From NCBI GenBank assembly GCA_963739385.1, contig CAVUAI010000010.1:1-64000 (forward strand): DNA of 64,000 nt, written 5' to 3'. This document shows, one piece after another, positions 45,948 to 55,505 of the stretch. A model generated the notes under the pieces. The model was not told the DNA's origin. It saw only the letters and a list, made by a program, of their open reading frames with translations, and made no database searches. Numbering within the stretch: the first letter of the stretch is position 1; each line of letters begins with the position of its first letter. The translations under genes were made by a program, and so were the position numbers. Source of the DNA: VAZQ01 sp963739385 (GTDB taxonomy: Bacteria; Pseudomonadota; Alphaproteobacteria; Rhizobiales; Xanthobacteraceae).

Positions 45948-46793
45948 GCGCGCTTGATGACCTTCCGCCGCTGCGCGAGGTAATTCATCGGCACGGCCTG
46001 CGGGCGAAGAAGTCGCTCGGCCAGAATTTTCTTCTCGATCTCAATCTCACGGCCCGGATCGCGCGCGCGGCGGGCCCGCTCGACGGGCGTGGATGTGGTC
46101 GAAATCGGCCCCGGCCCCGGAGGGCTCACGCGCGCGCTGCTCGCGGCCGGAGCGCGCAGGGTGATTGCAGTCGAGCGCGACGAGCGCGCGCTCGCGGCGC
46201 TCGCGGAAATCGCCACGCGTTATCCCGATCGCCTCGAAATCGTGGCCGGTGACGCGCTCGACTTCGACCCCCGTCCACGTCTCGGCGGCGCGCCCGCACG
46301 CGTGGTCGCCAACCTGCCCTACAACATCGCGACCGCCCTGCTGGTTTCCTGGCTCACGCTCGAACCGTGGCCGCCGTGGTACGACCGGCTCGTGCTGATG
46401 TTCCAGCGCGAGGTCGCCGAGCGCATCGTCGCCGGCCCCGGCTCGCGCAGCTACGGGCGGCTTTCCGTCCTTGCCGGATGGCGCGCCGAAGCTCGCCGGC
46501 TTTTCGATGTTGCGGGCAGCGCCTTCGTTCCCCCACCAAAGGTGACGTCGTCCCTGGTCAGCCTGCTTCCGCGTGCGGCGCCGCTCCCCTGCGAGCGTCA
46601 CGCGCTCGAGCGCGTGACGCAGGCCGCCTTCGGCCAGCGCCGCAAGATGTTGCGCCAAAGCCTGAAATCGCTCGGCAGCGATCCGCTGCCATTGCTTGAG
46701 GCCGCCGAAATCGAACCTACGGCCCGTGCGGAGGATGTCCCGGTCGCGGGCTTCGTCGCGCTCGCGCGCGCCTTTGTCGCGCAACGCTCCTGA
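45944..46793 (+). CDS. ksgA: 16S rRNA dimethyladenosine transferase, interrupted by a 1-base insertion
   Basis: KsgA dimethylates A1518/A1519 of 16S rRNA. The N-terminus has RAKKSLGQNFLLDLN; the SAM motif VVEIGPGPGGLTRALL and NLPYNIATALL follow in another frame. The break is at 46085-46088 (DG|VDVVEIG expected; an extra C within GGGC). The sum is about 282 residues, normal for the family. It ends 1 base before the convergent gmk stop. Loss would give kasugamycin resistance and is viable in some bacteria, so a real mutation cannot be excluded here, but the pattern across the window favours error. Confidence 0.93.
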
Positions 46794-46794
46794 G

Positions 46795-47454
46795 TCACAG
46801 CTCGCCCTGCAACTTGCGTACGAAAGCTGAAATCCACGGCTGTCGTTCGCGCTTCAAGCGTTCGACGGCCAGAATCGCGCGGACCTGATCGAACGCCCGT
46901 TCGATGTCATCATTGACAATGACGTAGTCATACTCGGCCCAGTGACTCAGTTCCTCCCCGGCTTTTGCCATACGCTCTTGGATCACACGCTCGACGTCCT
47001 GAGCGCGGACGCGCAATCGCCTTTCCAGCTCTGCTATCGATGGCGGGAGGACGAAAATGCTTGCCATATCCCCGCGCGCCCGTTCTCGCAGCTGTTGCGT
47101 GCCCTGCCAGTCGATGTCGAACAGAACGTCCCGCCCACTCTCGAGCGCCGCCTCGACCGGCTCCCGCGGCGTCCCATAGCGATGGCCGAATACCTGCGCC
47201 CATTCCAGGAGCTCGCCCTTTTCGACCATGGACTCGAAGCGCGCTGAGTCGATGAAATGATAGTCGCGGCCGTCGACCTCGCCCGGTCGCTGCTTGCGTG
47301 TCGTCACCGAGATCGACAGCGCGACGCCGGGATCGGCTTCCAGCAGCCTGCGTGAGAGCGTGGTCTTGCCCGCACCCGAGGGCGAAGATAGCACCAGCAT
47401 GAGCCCGCGGCGCGCGATGGCATTCGTTTGTTGGCGACCGCCGCTTGCCGTCAT
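46795..47454 (-). CDS. gmk: Guanylate kinase
   Basis: A 219-residue GMP kinase with P-loop SSPSGAGKTTL, GMP-binding YHFIDSARF and EWAQVFGHRYGTP, and Arg-rich lid. Essential for GTP/dGTP supply. It lies 4 bases downstream of yicC. Confidence 0.96.
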   Translation of the reverse strand: MTASGGRQQTNAIARRGLMLVLSSPSGAGKTTLSRRLLEADPGVALSISVTTRKQRPGEVDGRDYHFIDSARFESMVEKGELLEWAQVFGHRYGTPREPVEAALESGRDVLFDIDWQGTQQLRERARGDMASIFVLPPSIAELERRLRVRAQDVERVIQERMAKAGEELSHWAEYDYVIVNDDIERAFDQVRAILAVERLKRERQPWISAFVRKLQGEL

Positions 47455-47458
47455 CGGC

Positions 47459-48346
47459 TCATTCCAAATTCTGGACCTGCTCGCGAAACTGCTCCACCAC
47501 GCTCTTGAGCTCCAGGCCGATATTGGTCAGTTCCACGTCGTTCGATTTGGAGCAGAGCGTGTTGGCTTCGCGATTGAGCTCCTGGGCGAGGAAATCGAGC
47601 CGCCGGCCGATGGCGCCGCCTTCGGCGATGAGCCGCTCGACCTGCGCGGCGTGAGAGGCCAGCCGATCGAGCTCCTCGCGGATGTCGGCCTTGCTCGCGA
47701 TCAGGATCGCCTCCTGGTGCAGGCGATCGGAATCGAAGCGGCCGGACGCGTCGAGCAGCATCGCCACCTGTTCGGCAATGCGCGCCTTGATCGCCTCGGG
47801 CCGGCGGCCTGGCGCAGTCTCCGCCCGAGCGGCGAGCGCGGCGATTTCCTTGACGCGCTGGGTCAGCACATTGCCCAGGGATTCGCCTTCGTGCCGACGC
47901 ATGGCGGCGAGCTCCGCGAGGGTCGCATCGAAGCCGGAGCTGATCGCCGCTTCGGCGGCGCGGCGGTCTTCCTCGCGCTCATCCTCGTCGATCACCTCGA
48001 TCACGCCCTTGAGCGACAGGATTCCGTCGAGCCGCGGCTCGGCCGCCTCTATGCGCCCGGCGAGGCCCTTGAGGGTGGCGAGCACGGCCGCCAGCACCGG
48101 CTCGTTGACGCGCACGACCGGCGCGACGCCCTGCCGCCCGACGGTCAGCGTGCCGTATATCGTGCCGCGTGCGAGCACCTGCGCGGCGCGGCTCCGCGCG
48201 GGCGCCTCGATTGCGTCCCAGCCAGCCGGCAGGCGCAACCGCAAATCGAGCCCCTTGGCATTGACCGATTTGAGTTCCCAGCCCCAGCTGTAGGCGCCGC
48301 TCACGCCGTGTCCCCGCGCGAAGCCGGTCATGCTCGAGAGCGCCAT
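47459..48346 (-). CDS. yicC: YicC-family endoribonuclease/stress protein
   Basis: A 295-residue YicC-like protein with MALSSMTGFARG at the start and the C-terminal EANTLCSKSNDVELTNIGLELKSVVEQFREQVQN pattern (DUF1732), including conserved Glu residues. The family has endoribonuclease activity in studied members. It is followed by gmk, forming the usual pair. Confidence 0.92.
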   Translation of the reverse strand: MALSSMTGFARGHGVSGAYSWGWELKSVNAKGLDLRLRLPAGWDAIEAPARSRAAQVLARGTIYGTLTVGRQGVAPVVRVNEPVLAAVLATLKGLAGRIEAAEPRLDGILSLKGVIEVIDEDEREEDRRAAEAAISSGFDATLAELAAMRRHEGESLGNVLTQRVKEIAALAARAETAPGRRPEAIKARIAEQVAMLLDASGRFDSDRLHQEAILIASKADIREELDRLASHAAQVERLIAEGGAIGRRLDFLAQELNREANTLCSKSNDVELTNIGLELKSVVEQFREQVQNLE

Positions 48347-48444
48347 CGGCCTCCACCCACAACAGAATCTTGGATGAGCAAATCGGGCCGGGACCTTAGC
48401 GGCGAGGGCGAAAGGTCACAAGGCCGCGACGTCAGTTCAACAGC

Positions 48445-50223
48445 CTATTGCGCGGCACCCGCGGCGCGCGACGAGCCGCTCGTGCTGCGTTTGCTGCGCG
48501 GCGACGACGGCGCCACGCGCGGCGGCGGCGACGATGGCGCCTGCACGTCCGGGGTGGATGCTTCTCCCCGCTGCTCCTGTTCGATTGTGCGCAGGCGGGC
48601 GACATTCTTCAAATGCTGATCGTAGGTCTCGGCAAAGGCGTGTCCGCCGGTGCCATCGGCCGCGAAGTAAAGCTCCTTGGTGCGCGCCGGGTTGGCGGCG
48701 GCTTCGATCGAGGCGCGTCCCGGATTGGCGATCGGCCCCGGCGGCAAGCCGTCGATGACGTAGGTGTTGTAGGGCGTCGGCTGCGCGATCTCGCTCTTGG
48801 TGAGCGGGTGACCGAGCGCGCCCTTACCGAAGACGAGACCATAGATGATGGTCGGATCCGATTGCAGCTTCATCTTCTGCTTCAACCGATTGGTCAGCAC
48901 CGCTGCGATGCGCGTGCGTTCCTCCGGCTTGCCGGTCTCCTTCTCGATGATCGAGGCGAGGATGACGAGTTGCTCGGGGGTCTTGAGCGGCAGATCGGGA
49001 TTGCGGCGCTCCCAAATCTCTCGCACCACGCGGTCCTGTGCCTGGCGCATGCGCTGGATCATCTGCTCGCGGGTAAAGCCGCGATTGAAGTGATAGCTGT
49101 CGGGGAGAAGGCTGCCTTCTCTCGGAACATCCTTGACGTTGCCGGAGAGAACGTCGTTCTCGAGCAGCCGCGCGACGATCTGCTCCGACGTCAGGCCCTC
49201 GGGAACTGTCAACTGGTGTTGCACCACCTTGCCTTCGACGATCGTCTCGATCACGTCCTTGACGCTTGCCCCCTTGGTAAAGAGGTACTCGCCGGCCTTG
49301 AGCTCCGAGCGCGCTTTCAGCGCAAAGACTCCGCCCACGAAAACCAGGCGATTGGTATCCATCACCCCTTCCCGGTTGAGCAGGTCGGCGATCTCCAGAA
49401 TGCCGGAGCGCGGCGGAATGGTGACGACCTTGTCTTCTTGCAATGGCCCCGGCGCCTCCAATCGGCCCTTGCCGAAGACCACCGCGGCACCGCCCACGAG
49501 AAGAAGGAGAACCAGCACGGTGAAAATGGCATTGCCGACGATCACGAGAGGATTGCGCGCACGTCGCGACGGGCGGTTTGGCAACGGCACATGATCTGGC
49601 TCCAAGGCCGCGCGCGGACTCCGCGGAGTGATGCGTTTGGGATCCATGAGCGACGGGGTGGATATGGGCGGTTCCGGCTCGCCACTGCCGAGCACCACCC
49701 GTGCCGGCGATGGTGGTTGCGGCGCGCCCGACGCTGGCGTGGAGGGACCCGCGGCAGCGGGAGCCGCCGTGGCCTTCCCCGACCTCTGCGTGCCCGGCGT
49801 GGCCAATTCCCCGGAAGCCGGCACAGTGGGCGCCCCTCCGGAACGAGCGGGGGCGCCCTTCCCGGGCGTCACAGCCGGCGGAAAGGAGCTACCTCCCCCG
49901 ACACCCGGAAAGGGTGCATTCGGCCCGGTCAGCCCCTTCGTCAGGTCTGCCGTGGCGCGATCGGGCCCGGTCGCATCTCTGGCAGACGCCAGGGGGGGCG
50001 GCTGCGGGGGCAGACCGGAGGCCACCCGGTGGCCCGCAGGTGATGTATCGGCCCGGTCGGGATCTGGGCTGCTGGGAATCTTTGGCACCGGCTGGTCTGC
50101 GGGGCGAGCCCCGCCCGGCGGCGGAACCTCGACCGGCGTCGGCTCGGGATGCGAGGCAGCCCTGGCGCCGGAAGGGGCCGGATCGCGACCCTTGCCCGCA
50201 GGCGGCGTGTCGTCTGAATTCAC
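48445..50223 (-). CDS. mltG: Endolytic murein transglycosylase MltG, possible long N-terminal extension
   Basis: MltG ends glycan-strand synthesis at the septum. The catalytic YceG domain is seen: LQSDPTIIYGLVFG, conserved Glu region (ILASIIEKETGKPEER), and YNTYVIDGLPPGPIANPGRASIEAA. A single transmembrane helix (LVIVGNAIFTVLVLLLLVGGAAVVF) precedes it. The frame extends upstream for 192 Pro/Ala/Gly-rich residues from a GTG start with a poor ribosome site. Homologues usually start just before TPRSPRAALEP, which would be the ATG at 49647 (about 400 residues). The end, stop and catalytic part are sure; the start is not. Confidence 0.85.
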   Translation of the reverse strand: MNSDDTPPAGKGRDPAPSGARAASHPEPTPVEVPPPGGARPADQPVPKIPSSPDPDRADTSPAGHRVASGLPPQPPPLASARDATGPDRATADLTKGLTGPNAPFPGVGGGSSFPPAVTPGKGAPARSGGAPTVPASGELATPGTQRSGKATAAPAAAGPSTPASGAPQPPSPARVVLGSGEPEPPISTPSLMDPKRITPRSPRAALEPDHVPLPNRPSRRARNPLVIVGNAIFTVLVLLLLVGGAAVVFGKGRLEAPGPLQEDKVVTIPPRSGILEIADLLNREGVMDTNRLVFVGGVFALKARSELKAGEYLFTKGASVKDVIETIVEGKVVQHQLTVPEGLTSEQIVARLLENDVLSGNVKDVPREGSLLPDSYHFNRGFTREQMIQRMRQAQDRVVREIWERRNPDLPLKTPEQLVILASIIEKETGKPEERTRIAAVLTNRLKQKMKLQSDPTIIYGLVFGKGALGHPLTKSEIAQPTPYNTYVIDGLPPGPIANPGRASIEAAANPARTKELYFAADGTGGHAFAETYDQHLKNVARLRTIEQEQRGEASTPDVQAPSSPPPRVAPSSPRSKRSTSGSSRAAGAAQ

Positions 50224-50494
50224 CGCCTATGCCCCCACTTCGACGCCCACTATAGCCGCTGCCGGCGTCCAGTTCTGGTATCGACCCGCGCCCGTGCCAG
50301 CGTACGCGCATTGCTTGCACGGGCCGACCGCGTCCCCAGCCGCGGATCGCACCCGTGGAACCCCCACATTAGATGCGAATATGGCCAAACGTAGGACTGC
50401 ATGGCAGCCCGGCCGCCGCCCCGCGGCGATCACCGTGGAGCGACTCCAACCTACCGTTTCGCTGGCCGGTCGGGTTGGCCGGCTCTGCGCGCGC

Positions 50495-51760
50495 CTAGTC
50501 GGGGACGCGGCGAAATACCAGCGAAGCATTCGTTCCGCCAAATCCAAAAGAGTTGGAGAGAACCAGGTCGATGTCGCGTGTTTTGGAGTGGTGCGGCACG
50601 AGATCGATCGCCGTCTCCACCGACGGGTTGTCGAGATTGATGGTTGGCGGTGCCACGCCGTCGCGCATGGCCAAGATGGAGAAGATCGCTTCCACTGCAC
50701 CCGCCGCGCCGAGGAGATGCCCGATCGAGGATTTGGTTGAGGACATGCTGATGCGGGCCGCAGCGTTGCCAACCAGGCGGTGCACGGCGGCGAGCTCGAT
50801 TTCGTCGCCGAGCGGCGTCGAGGTGCCGTGGGCATTGATGTAGTCGATTTCCGCCGCCGAGATGCCGGCGCGCTTGATCGCCATGGTCATGCAGCGCAGG
50901 GCACCATCGCCGTCCTCGGCGGGTGCCGTGATGTGGTGGGCGTCGCCTGAGAGGCCGTATCCGATGAGTTCGGCATAAATCCTGGCCCCGCGCTGCTTGG
51001 CATGCTCATACGTTTCGAGCACCACGACGCCGGCGCCCTCGCCCATCACAAAGCCGTCGCGATCACGGTCGTAGGGCCGCGAGGCTCGCTCGGGAGCATC
51101 ATTGAACGATGTTGACAGCGCGCGACAAGCAACGAATCCCGCCATGCCGATGCGCGAGATCGGCGACTCGGCACCACCGGCCACCATCACCTCGGCGTCG
51201 CCAAGCGCGACCAGGCGCGCGGCGTCGCCGATCGCATGAGCCCCGGTCGAGCAGGCTGTCACAACCGCGTGGTTGGGACCCTTGAGGCCGTGCGCAATCG
51301 ACACGTAGCCTGAGGCGAGATTGATCAACCGGCCGGGAATAAAGAACGGCGATACGCGCCTAGGTCCACGCTCCTTCAGCAAGATCGCGGTCTCGGCAAT
51401 ACCGGTAAGACCACCAATCCCGGAGCCGATCATCACGCCGGTCTGGGTCTGCTCATCGTAGGTCGCCGGTTTCCAGCCCGCATCGTCGAGCGCCTGGCGC
51501 GCGGCCGCCATGGCGAACACGATGAAGTCATCGACCTTGCGCTGCTCCTTCGGTTCCATCCATTGGTCGGCATTGAAGCTGCCGTTCGAGCCATCGCCGC
51601 GGGGCACCTGGCAAGCTATCTGTGCCGGGAGATCCGCGACGTCGAAGGTCTCGATGCGGCTTGCCCCGCTCTCGCCATTGACGAGGCGTTTCCATGTCGG
51701 CTCGACGCCGCAGGCAAGCGGCGTCACCATGCCGAGCCCGGTGACGACAACGCGTCTCAT
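50495..51760 (-). CDS. fabF: Beta-ketoacyl-ACP synthase II
   Basis: A 421-residue condensing enzyme of fatty-acid elongation. Catalytic Cys170 (TACSTG), His311 (NAHGTSTPLGD) and His348 (SSIGHLLGA) are all present. Start chosen at MRRVVVTGLG with GGAG 7 bases upstream; the frame continues upstream without the family's start. First downstream of acpP in the fabF-acpP-fabG-fabD order. Confidence 0.96.
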   Translation of the reverse strand: MRRVVVTGLGMVTPLACGVEPTWKRLVNGESGASRIETFDVADLPAQIACQVPRGDGSNGSFNADQWMEPKEQRKVDDFIVFAMAAARQALDDAGWKPATYDEQTQTGVMIGSGIGGLTGIAETAILLKERGPRRVSPFFIPGRLINLASGYVSIAHGLKGPNHAVVTACSTGAHAIGDAARLVALGDAEVMVAGGAESPISRIGMAGFVACRALSTSFNDAPERASRPYDRDRDGFVMGEGAGVVVLETYEHAKQRGARIYAELIGYGLSGDAHHITAPAEDGDGALRCMTMAIKRAGISAAEIDYINAHGTSTPLGDEIELAAVHRLVGNAAARISMSSTKSSIGHLLGAAGAVEAIFSILAMRDGVAPPTINLDNPSVETAIDLVPHHSKTRDIDLVLSNSFGFGGTNASLVFRRVPD

Positions 51761-52030
51761 CTTCGACTCCATAGAGCGCGTTGAGTGAAAGTGGAAGCCG
51801 GTTTTGCTCGTGATGGTGCGCCGGCATATAAAGTGATGGGACCGGCAAGGCACCCCGAACTCGGCGGGGACCGCCCTGCGGGGCCGCAGGACCGGCTGCG
51901 GCCAACTTGGCTGTTCGGCCACTGCTCGACGCGCGCCCAAACGCCAATGTGATGGCCGGTCGACGCCATTATGCGCCGAGGCAAAGTCCTGTCGCAGGAA
52001 CCCGTGAGGGGGCGTCCAAAATAGCGGTCG

Positions 52031-52270
52031 TCAGCTCTTTGCGTTTTTCTCGAGGAACTTGATGGCGTCACCCACGGTCAAAATGGTCTCGGCGGCGTCA
52101 TCGGGAATCTCGCAACCGAATTCTTCCTCGAACGCCATGACGAGTTCGACCGTGTCGAGGCTGTCGGCACCGAGATCGTCGATGAAGCTTGCGTTCTCGG
52201 TTACCTTGTCGGCTTCCACGCCCAAATGCTCCACGACGATCTTTTTCACCCGCTCGCCAATGTCACTCAT
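52031..52270 (-). CDS. acpP: Acyl carrier protein
   Basis: A 79-residue acidic carrier protein. The phosphopantetheine site is Ser37 in GADSLDTVELVMAFEEEFG. Start chosen at MSDIGERVKK, with GAGG about 9 bases upstream. Essential carrier for all fatty-acid synthase steps. Confidence 0.98.
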   Translation of the reverse strand: MSDIGERVKKIVVEHLGVEADKVTENASFIDDLGADSLDTVELVMAFEEEFGCEIPDDAAETILTVGDAIKFLEKNAKS

Positions 52271-52501
52271 CGCTGCAACCTCGTGTCCTTTGAATTGGGC
52301 TCGATCGGTTAGCGCCCCCGAGCCATTGCGGTATGGGCTTGCGTGGTATCCGGCGTCGGATTCATCGGGTCGCGAGCGGACCCCCTGTAATGATTGGAAC
52401 CGTTGTGCCGCCCCAGCCAAACCGAAGCTCGGTTACCATACTTCAAAAGCCTTGGCCAGCGCGCCCGCACCGCAGCGGGGCCCATGGTCATCGCGCCGCA
52501 C

Positions 52502-53239
52502 TCAAATCATTGCCATTCCGCCGTTCACGTGGAGCGTCTGGCCGGTGACGTAAGCGGCCTCCTCCGAGGCAAGGAAGACCGCTGTCGCCGCAACGTCAGC
52601 CCCGGTGCCGAGCCGGCCTGCCGGCACGCGCGCGAGGATCGCCTCCCGTTGCTTGTCGTTGAGCTTGTCGGTCATCGCGGTCGCGATGAAGCCGGGCGCG
52701 ATCGAATTCGCTGTAACACCGCGTTTGGCATATTCGCCGGCAATCGACTTGATCATGCCGATCATACCGGCCTTGGTTGCGGTGTAGTTGCCCTGGCCGG
52801 GATTGCCGGTCACGCCGACCACGGACGTGATACCGATGATGCGGCCGAAACGTCGCCGCATCATCCCGCGCAACGCAGCGCGGGCAAGGCGAAAGCTCGC
52901 CGTCAGGTTGACGGCAACGACCTGATCCCAGTCCTCGTCGCGTAACTGGACGAGGAGATTATCCTTGGTGATTCCGGCATTGGACACCAGGATATCCAGT
53001 TGGCCCATGGCTTCCTCGGATTTCGGCACCAGCGCCTCGACGTCGTCTTTGTCGGCGAGGTTACAGGGGAGTACGTGGACGCGATCGGCGAGGTCAGCGG
53101 CGAGTGCGTCGAGCGCGTCGCGCCGGGTGCCTGAGAGCGCGACGGTCGCGCCTTGCTGATGAAACGCACGGGCGATCGCCCCCCCGATCCCGCCGGTGGC
53201 CCCTGTGACGAGCGCGGTCTTGCCGGTCAGGTCGAACAT
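52502..53239 (-). CDS. fabG: 3-oxoacyl-ACP reductase
   Basis: A 245-residue NADPH-dependent SDR enzyme. Cofactor site is VTGATGGIGGAIA, catalytic residues Ser139, Tyr152 and Lys156 (NYTATKAG). Between fabD upstream and acpP downstream; part of the fatty-acid unit. Confidence 0.97.
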   Translation of the reverse strand: MFDLTGKTALVTGATGGIGGAIARAFHQQGATVALSGTRRDALDALAADLADRVHVLPCNLADKDDVEALVPKSEEAMGQLDILVSNAGITKDNLLVQLRDEDWDQVVAVNLTASFRLARAALRGMMRRRFGRIIGITSVVGVTGNPGQGNYTATKAGMIGMIKSIAGEYAKRGVTANSIAPGFIATAMTDKLNDKQREAILARVPAGRLGTGADVAATAVFLASEEAAYVTGQTLHVNGGMAMI

Positions 53240-53346
53240 CTGTCGCTCCTCGCAACTACGCTGTCGTCAGGACTGGTCGACGCCGGCGGCGCGCGTGCCC
53301 GAAACGGTCAGCGGCAACGCCTTCTCAAACATGAGTGCCATCGCCG

Positions 53347-54321
53347 TCACGGCTTAACGGGCGTTCCGACACCAACCGGATCACGGCGGACAGTAAAAGC
53401 CGCGACTTCCTCCGGGATGCCGATGGAGGCCACGCTCGCCCCGTCGGCGATGCGCTTGACGAGGCCGCTCAGGACCCTGCCCGCGCCGACCTCGGCGAAT
53501 GCGGTAACGCCCGCCGCTGCCATGAAGGCGATCGATTCCCGCCAGCGCACCGTCCCGGTCACCTGGGCAACGAGCGCACGCACGATCTCGCGGGGGTCGC
53601 TGACCGGCTTGACCAGCACATTGGGGACGACCGGCACCACCGGCGGCTTGAGGGCGACCTGTGCCAGCGCCAGCGCCATGGCGTCGGCCGCGGGTTGCAT
53701 CAGCGCGCAATGGAAGGGAGCAGACACGGGCAGCATCATGGCCCGGCGGGCGCCCCTTCCCTTGGCGATCTCGACCGCGCGCTCGATCGCGGCCTTGTCG
53801 CCGGAAACGACCACCTGTCCACCACCGTTGTCGTTTGCGGCTTGGCAGACCTGCCCCTGGGCGGCCTCGGCCGCGACCGCAACCGCTTCGTCAAAGCCGA
53901 GTCCAAGGAGTGCCGCCATGGCGCCGGTGCCGACCGGGACCGCCTTCTGCATGGCGCGGCCGCGGATGCGCAGGAGGCGGGCGGTATCGCCGAGCGTCAG
54001 GGCACCAGCCGCGGCGAGCGCCGAATATTCGCCAAGCGAATGCCCGGCGACGAATTGCACGTCGCGCGCGAGATCCACGCCAGCCTCTGCCTCGAGCACG
54101 CGCATGGCCGCGAGCGACACCGCCATCAGCGCGGGCTGTGCGTTTTCGGTCAGCGTCAGCGTCTCGGCTGGTCCCTCCCAGACGACTTTGCTGAGCTTCT
54201 CGCCGAGCGCTGCATCGACCTCCTCGAACACGGCGCGCGCCGGTCCGAAGGCATCGGCAAGCGCCTTGCCCATGCCGACGGCCTGGCTTCCCTGGCCCGG
54301 AAATATGAAAGCGAGCGGCAT
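53347..54321 (-). CDS. fabD: Malonyl-CoA:ACP transacylase
   Basis: A 324-residue malonyltransferase. FPGQGSQAVGMG at the start, nucleophile Ser95 in GHSLGEYSAL, catalytic His204 in SAPFHCALM. The chosen ATG has AAGGAGAG 3 bases upstream. First gene of the minus-strand fatty-acid unit, divergent from rpsF. Confidence 0.97.
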   Translation of the reverse strand: MPLAFIFPGQGSQAVGMGKALADAFGPARAVFEEVDAALGEKLSKVVWEGPAETLTLTENAQPALMAVSLAAMRVLEAEAGVDLARDVQFVAGHSLGEYSALAAAGALTLGDTARLLRIRGRAMQKAVPVGTGAMAALLGLGFDEAVAVAAEAAQGQVCQAANDNGGGQVVVSGDKAAIERAVEIAKGRGARRAMMLPVSAPFHCALMQPAADAMALALAQVALKPPVVPVVPNVLVKPVSDPREIVRALVAQVTGTVRWRESIAFMAAAGVTAFAEVGAGRVLSGLVKRIADGASVASIGIPEEVAAFTVRRDPVGVGTPVKP

Positions 54322-54651
54322 TCGCTCTCCTTGCACTCCGCCAAGTAGGATCGGCCCTAAGACACCCCGACACTTGCTCTGTCAAGACGAGCAGGCGCGC
54401 CGGCCCCGCGTTGCGCGGCCGCACCTCTCGTCCCGGGCGGCTGCCTTGCGTTTTGATCGAAACTCCGTATAACGCCGGCTTCCGCTCGATCCCGGCCGGG
54501 AGCTGAACGGACGGCTGCGATCCTTCCTCGCGGCAGGGCCTGATGGTCCGGCGTCCCGTGTTCCCGCCTTCTGAGCTTTCGAGCCTTTCCCGAAAGGGCT
54601 CGAGGGGCTTCGCGCCGGGAGGAGAACGAGGCACAAAGGAAAGGCATCCGC
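54322..54651 (+). promoter_or_regulatory. Promoter and leader of the rpsF operon
   Basis: A 330-base gap. TTGCGT (54446-54451), a 16-base spacer and TATAAC (54468-54473) form a good promoter, giving a leader of about 170 bases before rpsF. It contains a hairpin (GAGCCTTT / AAAGGGCTC, about 54588-54608). S6:S18 protein complexes are known to bind rpsF leaders in many bacteria; whether the conserved site is present here was not resolved by eye. Confidence 0.5.
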
Positions 54652-55137
54652 ATGCCGCTCTACGAACACGTCTTCCTGACGCGCCAGGACGCCAGCGCGC
54701 AGCAGGTCGAAGAACTGACCGCCCAGTTCAAAGGCATCATCGAGCAGATGGGAGGCAAGGTCGCCAAGACCGAGCAATGGGGAGTGAAGTCCCTGTCCTA
54801 TCGGCTGCGCAAGAATCGCAAGGCGCATTTCACTCTGCTCAACGTCGAAGCCCCGCCGGCTGCGCTCAACGAGGTCGAGCGTCAGGAGCGGCTGAGCGAA
54901 GATGTGTTGCGCTATATCACCGTTCATGTGGAGGAACACGAAGAAGGCCCGTCTGCGATGATGCGCAAGGTCGATCGTGACCGCGAGCGCGACGATCGCG
55001 GCTTCGGCTTTCGCGATCGGGACCGCGGCGGCTTTCGTGATCGAGACCGTGGCGAACATCGGCGCGACCGTGATCGCGACGGCCGCCCCCCGCGCGAGAG
55101 CTTCGAGGAACCCTCGTCTGCGGCAGCGGAGGAGTAA
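54652..55137 (+). CDS. rpsF: 30S ribosomal protein S6 with RD-rich tail
   Basis: A 161-residue S6. The normal fold is residues 1-95 (MPLYEHVFLTRQD ... ILRYITVHVEEHEE). It carries a C-terminal tail of about 55 residues with repeated RDRD/GFRDRDRG units, longer than the 90-110 residues of many S6 proteins; Rhizobiales often have such tails. Followed 6 bases later by rpsR. Confidence 0.96.
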   Translation: MPLYEHVFLTRQDASAQQVEELTAQFKGIIEQMGGKVAKTEQWGVKSLSYRLRKNRKAHFTLLNVEAPPAALNEVERQERLSEDVLRYITVHVEEHEEGPSAMMRKVDRDRERDDRGFGFRDRDRGGFRDRDRGEHRRDRDRDGRPPRESFEEPSSAAAEE

Positions 55138-55143
55138 GGCACC

Positions 55144-55392
55144 ATGGCATTTTCGTCCCAACAGCAGACCCGTCGGCCGTTCTTTCGCCGCCGCAAGACC
55201 TGCCCGTTCTCGGGGGCCAATGCCCCGAAGATCGACTACAAGGACGTAAGGCTGTTGCAGCGTTACGTGTCCGAGCGCGGCAAGATCGTGCCCAGCCGGA
55301 TCACCGCGGTCTCCGCCAAGAAACAGCGCGAGCTTGCGCGCGCCATCAAGCGCGCCCGCTTCCTCGGCTTGCTGCCTTACGTGATCCGGTAA
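55144..55392 (+). CDS. rpsR: 30S ribosomal protein S18
   Basis: An 82-residue S18: RRPFFRRRKTCPFSG, IDYKDVRLLQRYVSERGKIVPSRIT and ARFLGLLPYV are diagnostic. It lies between rpsF and the DUF2232 gene in a ribosomal unit. Confidence 0.98.
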   Translation: MAFSSQQQTRRPFFRRRKTCPFSGANAPKIDYKDVRLLQRYVSERGKIVPSRITAVSAKKQRELARAIKRARFLGLLPYVIR

Positions 55393-55505
55393 CGGACGAC
55401 AGACTCGGGGCTGCCGTGGCCGGTCGCTAACTCTGGTCTTCCACGGTTCGAAGGTTGGGACGGGCGCGATCCGTCTCTAACCGCTGATGAAGCGGGACAG
55501 CTTGG

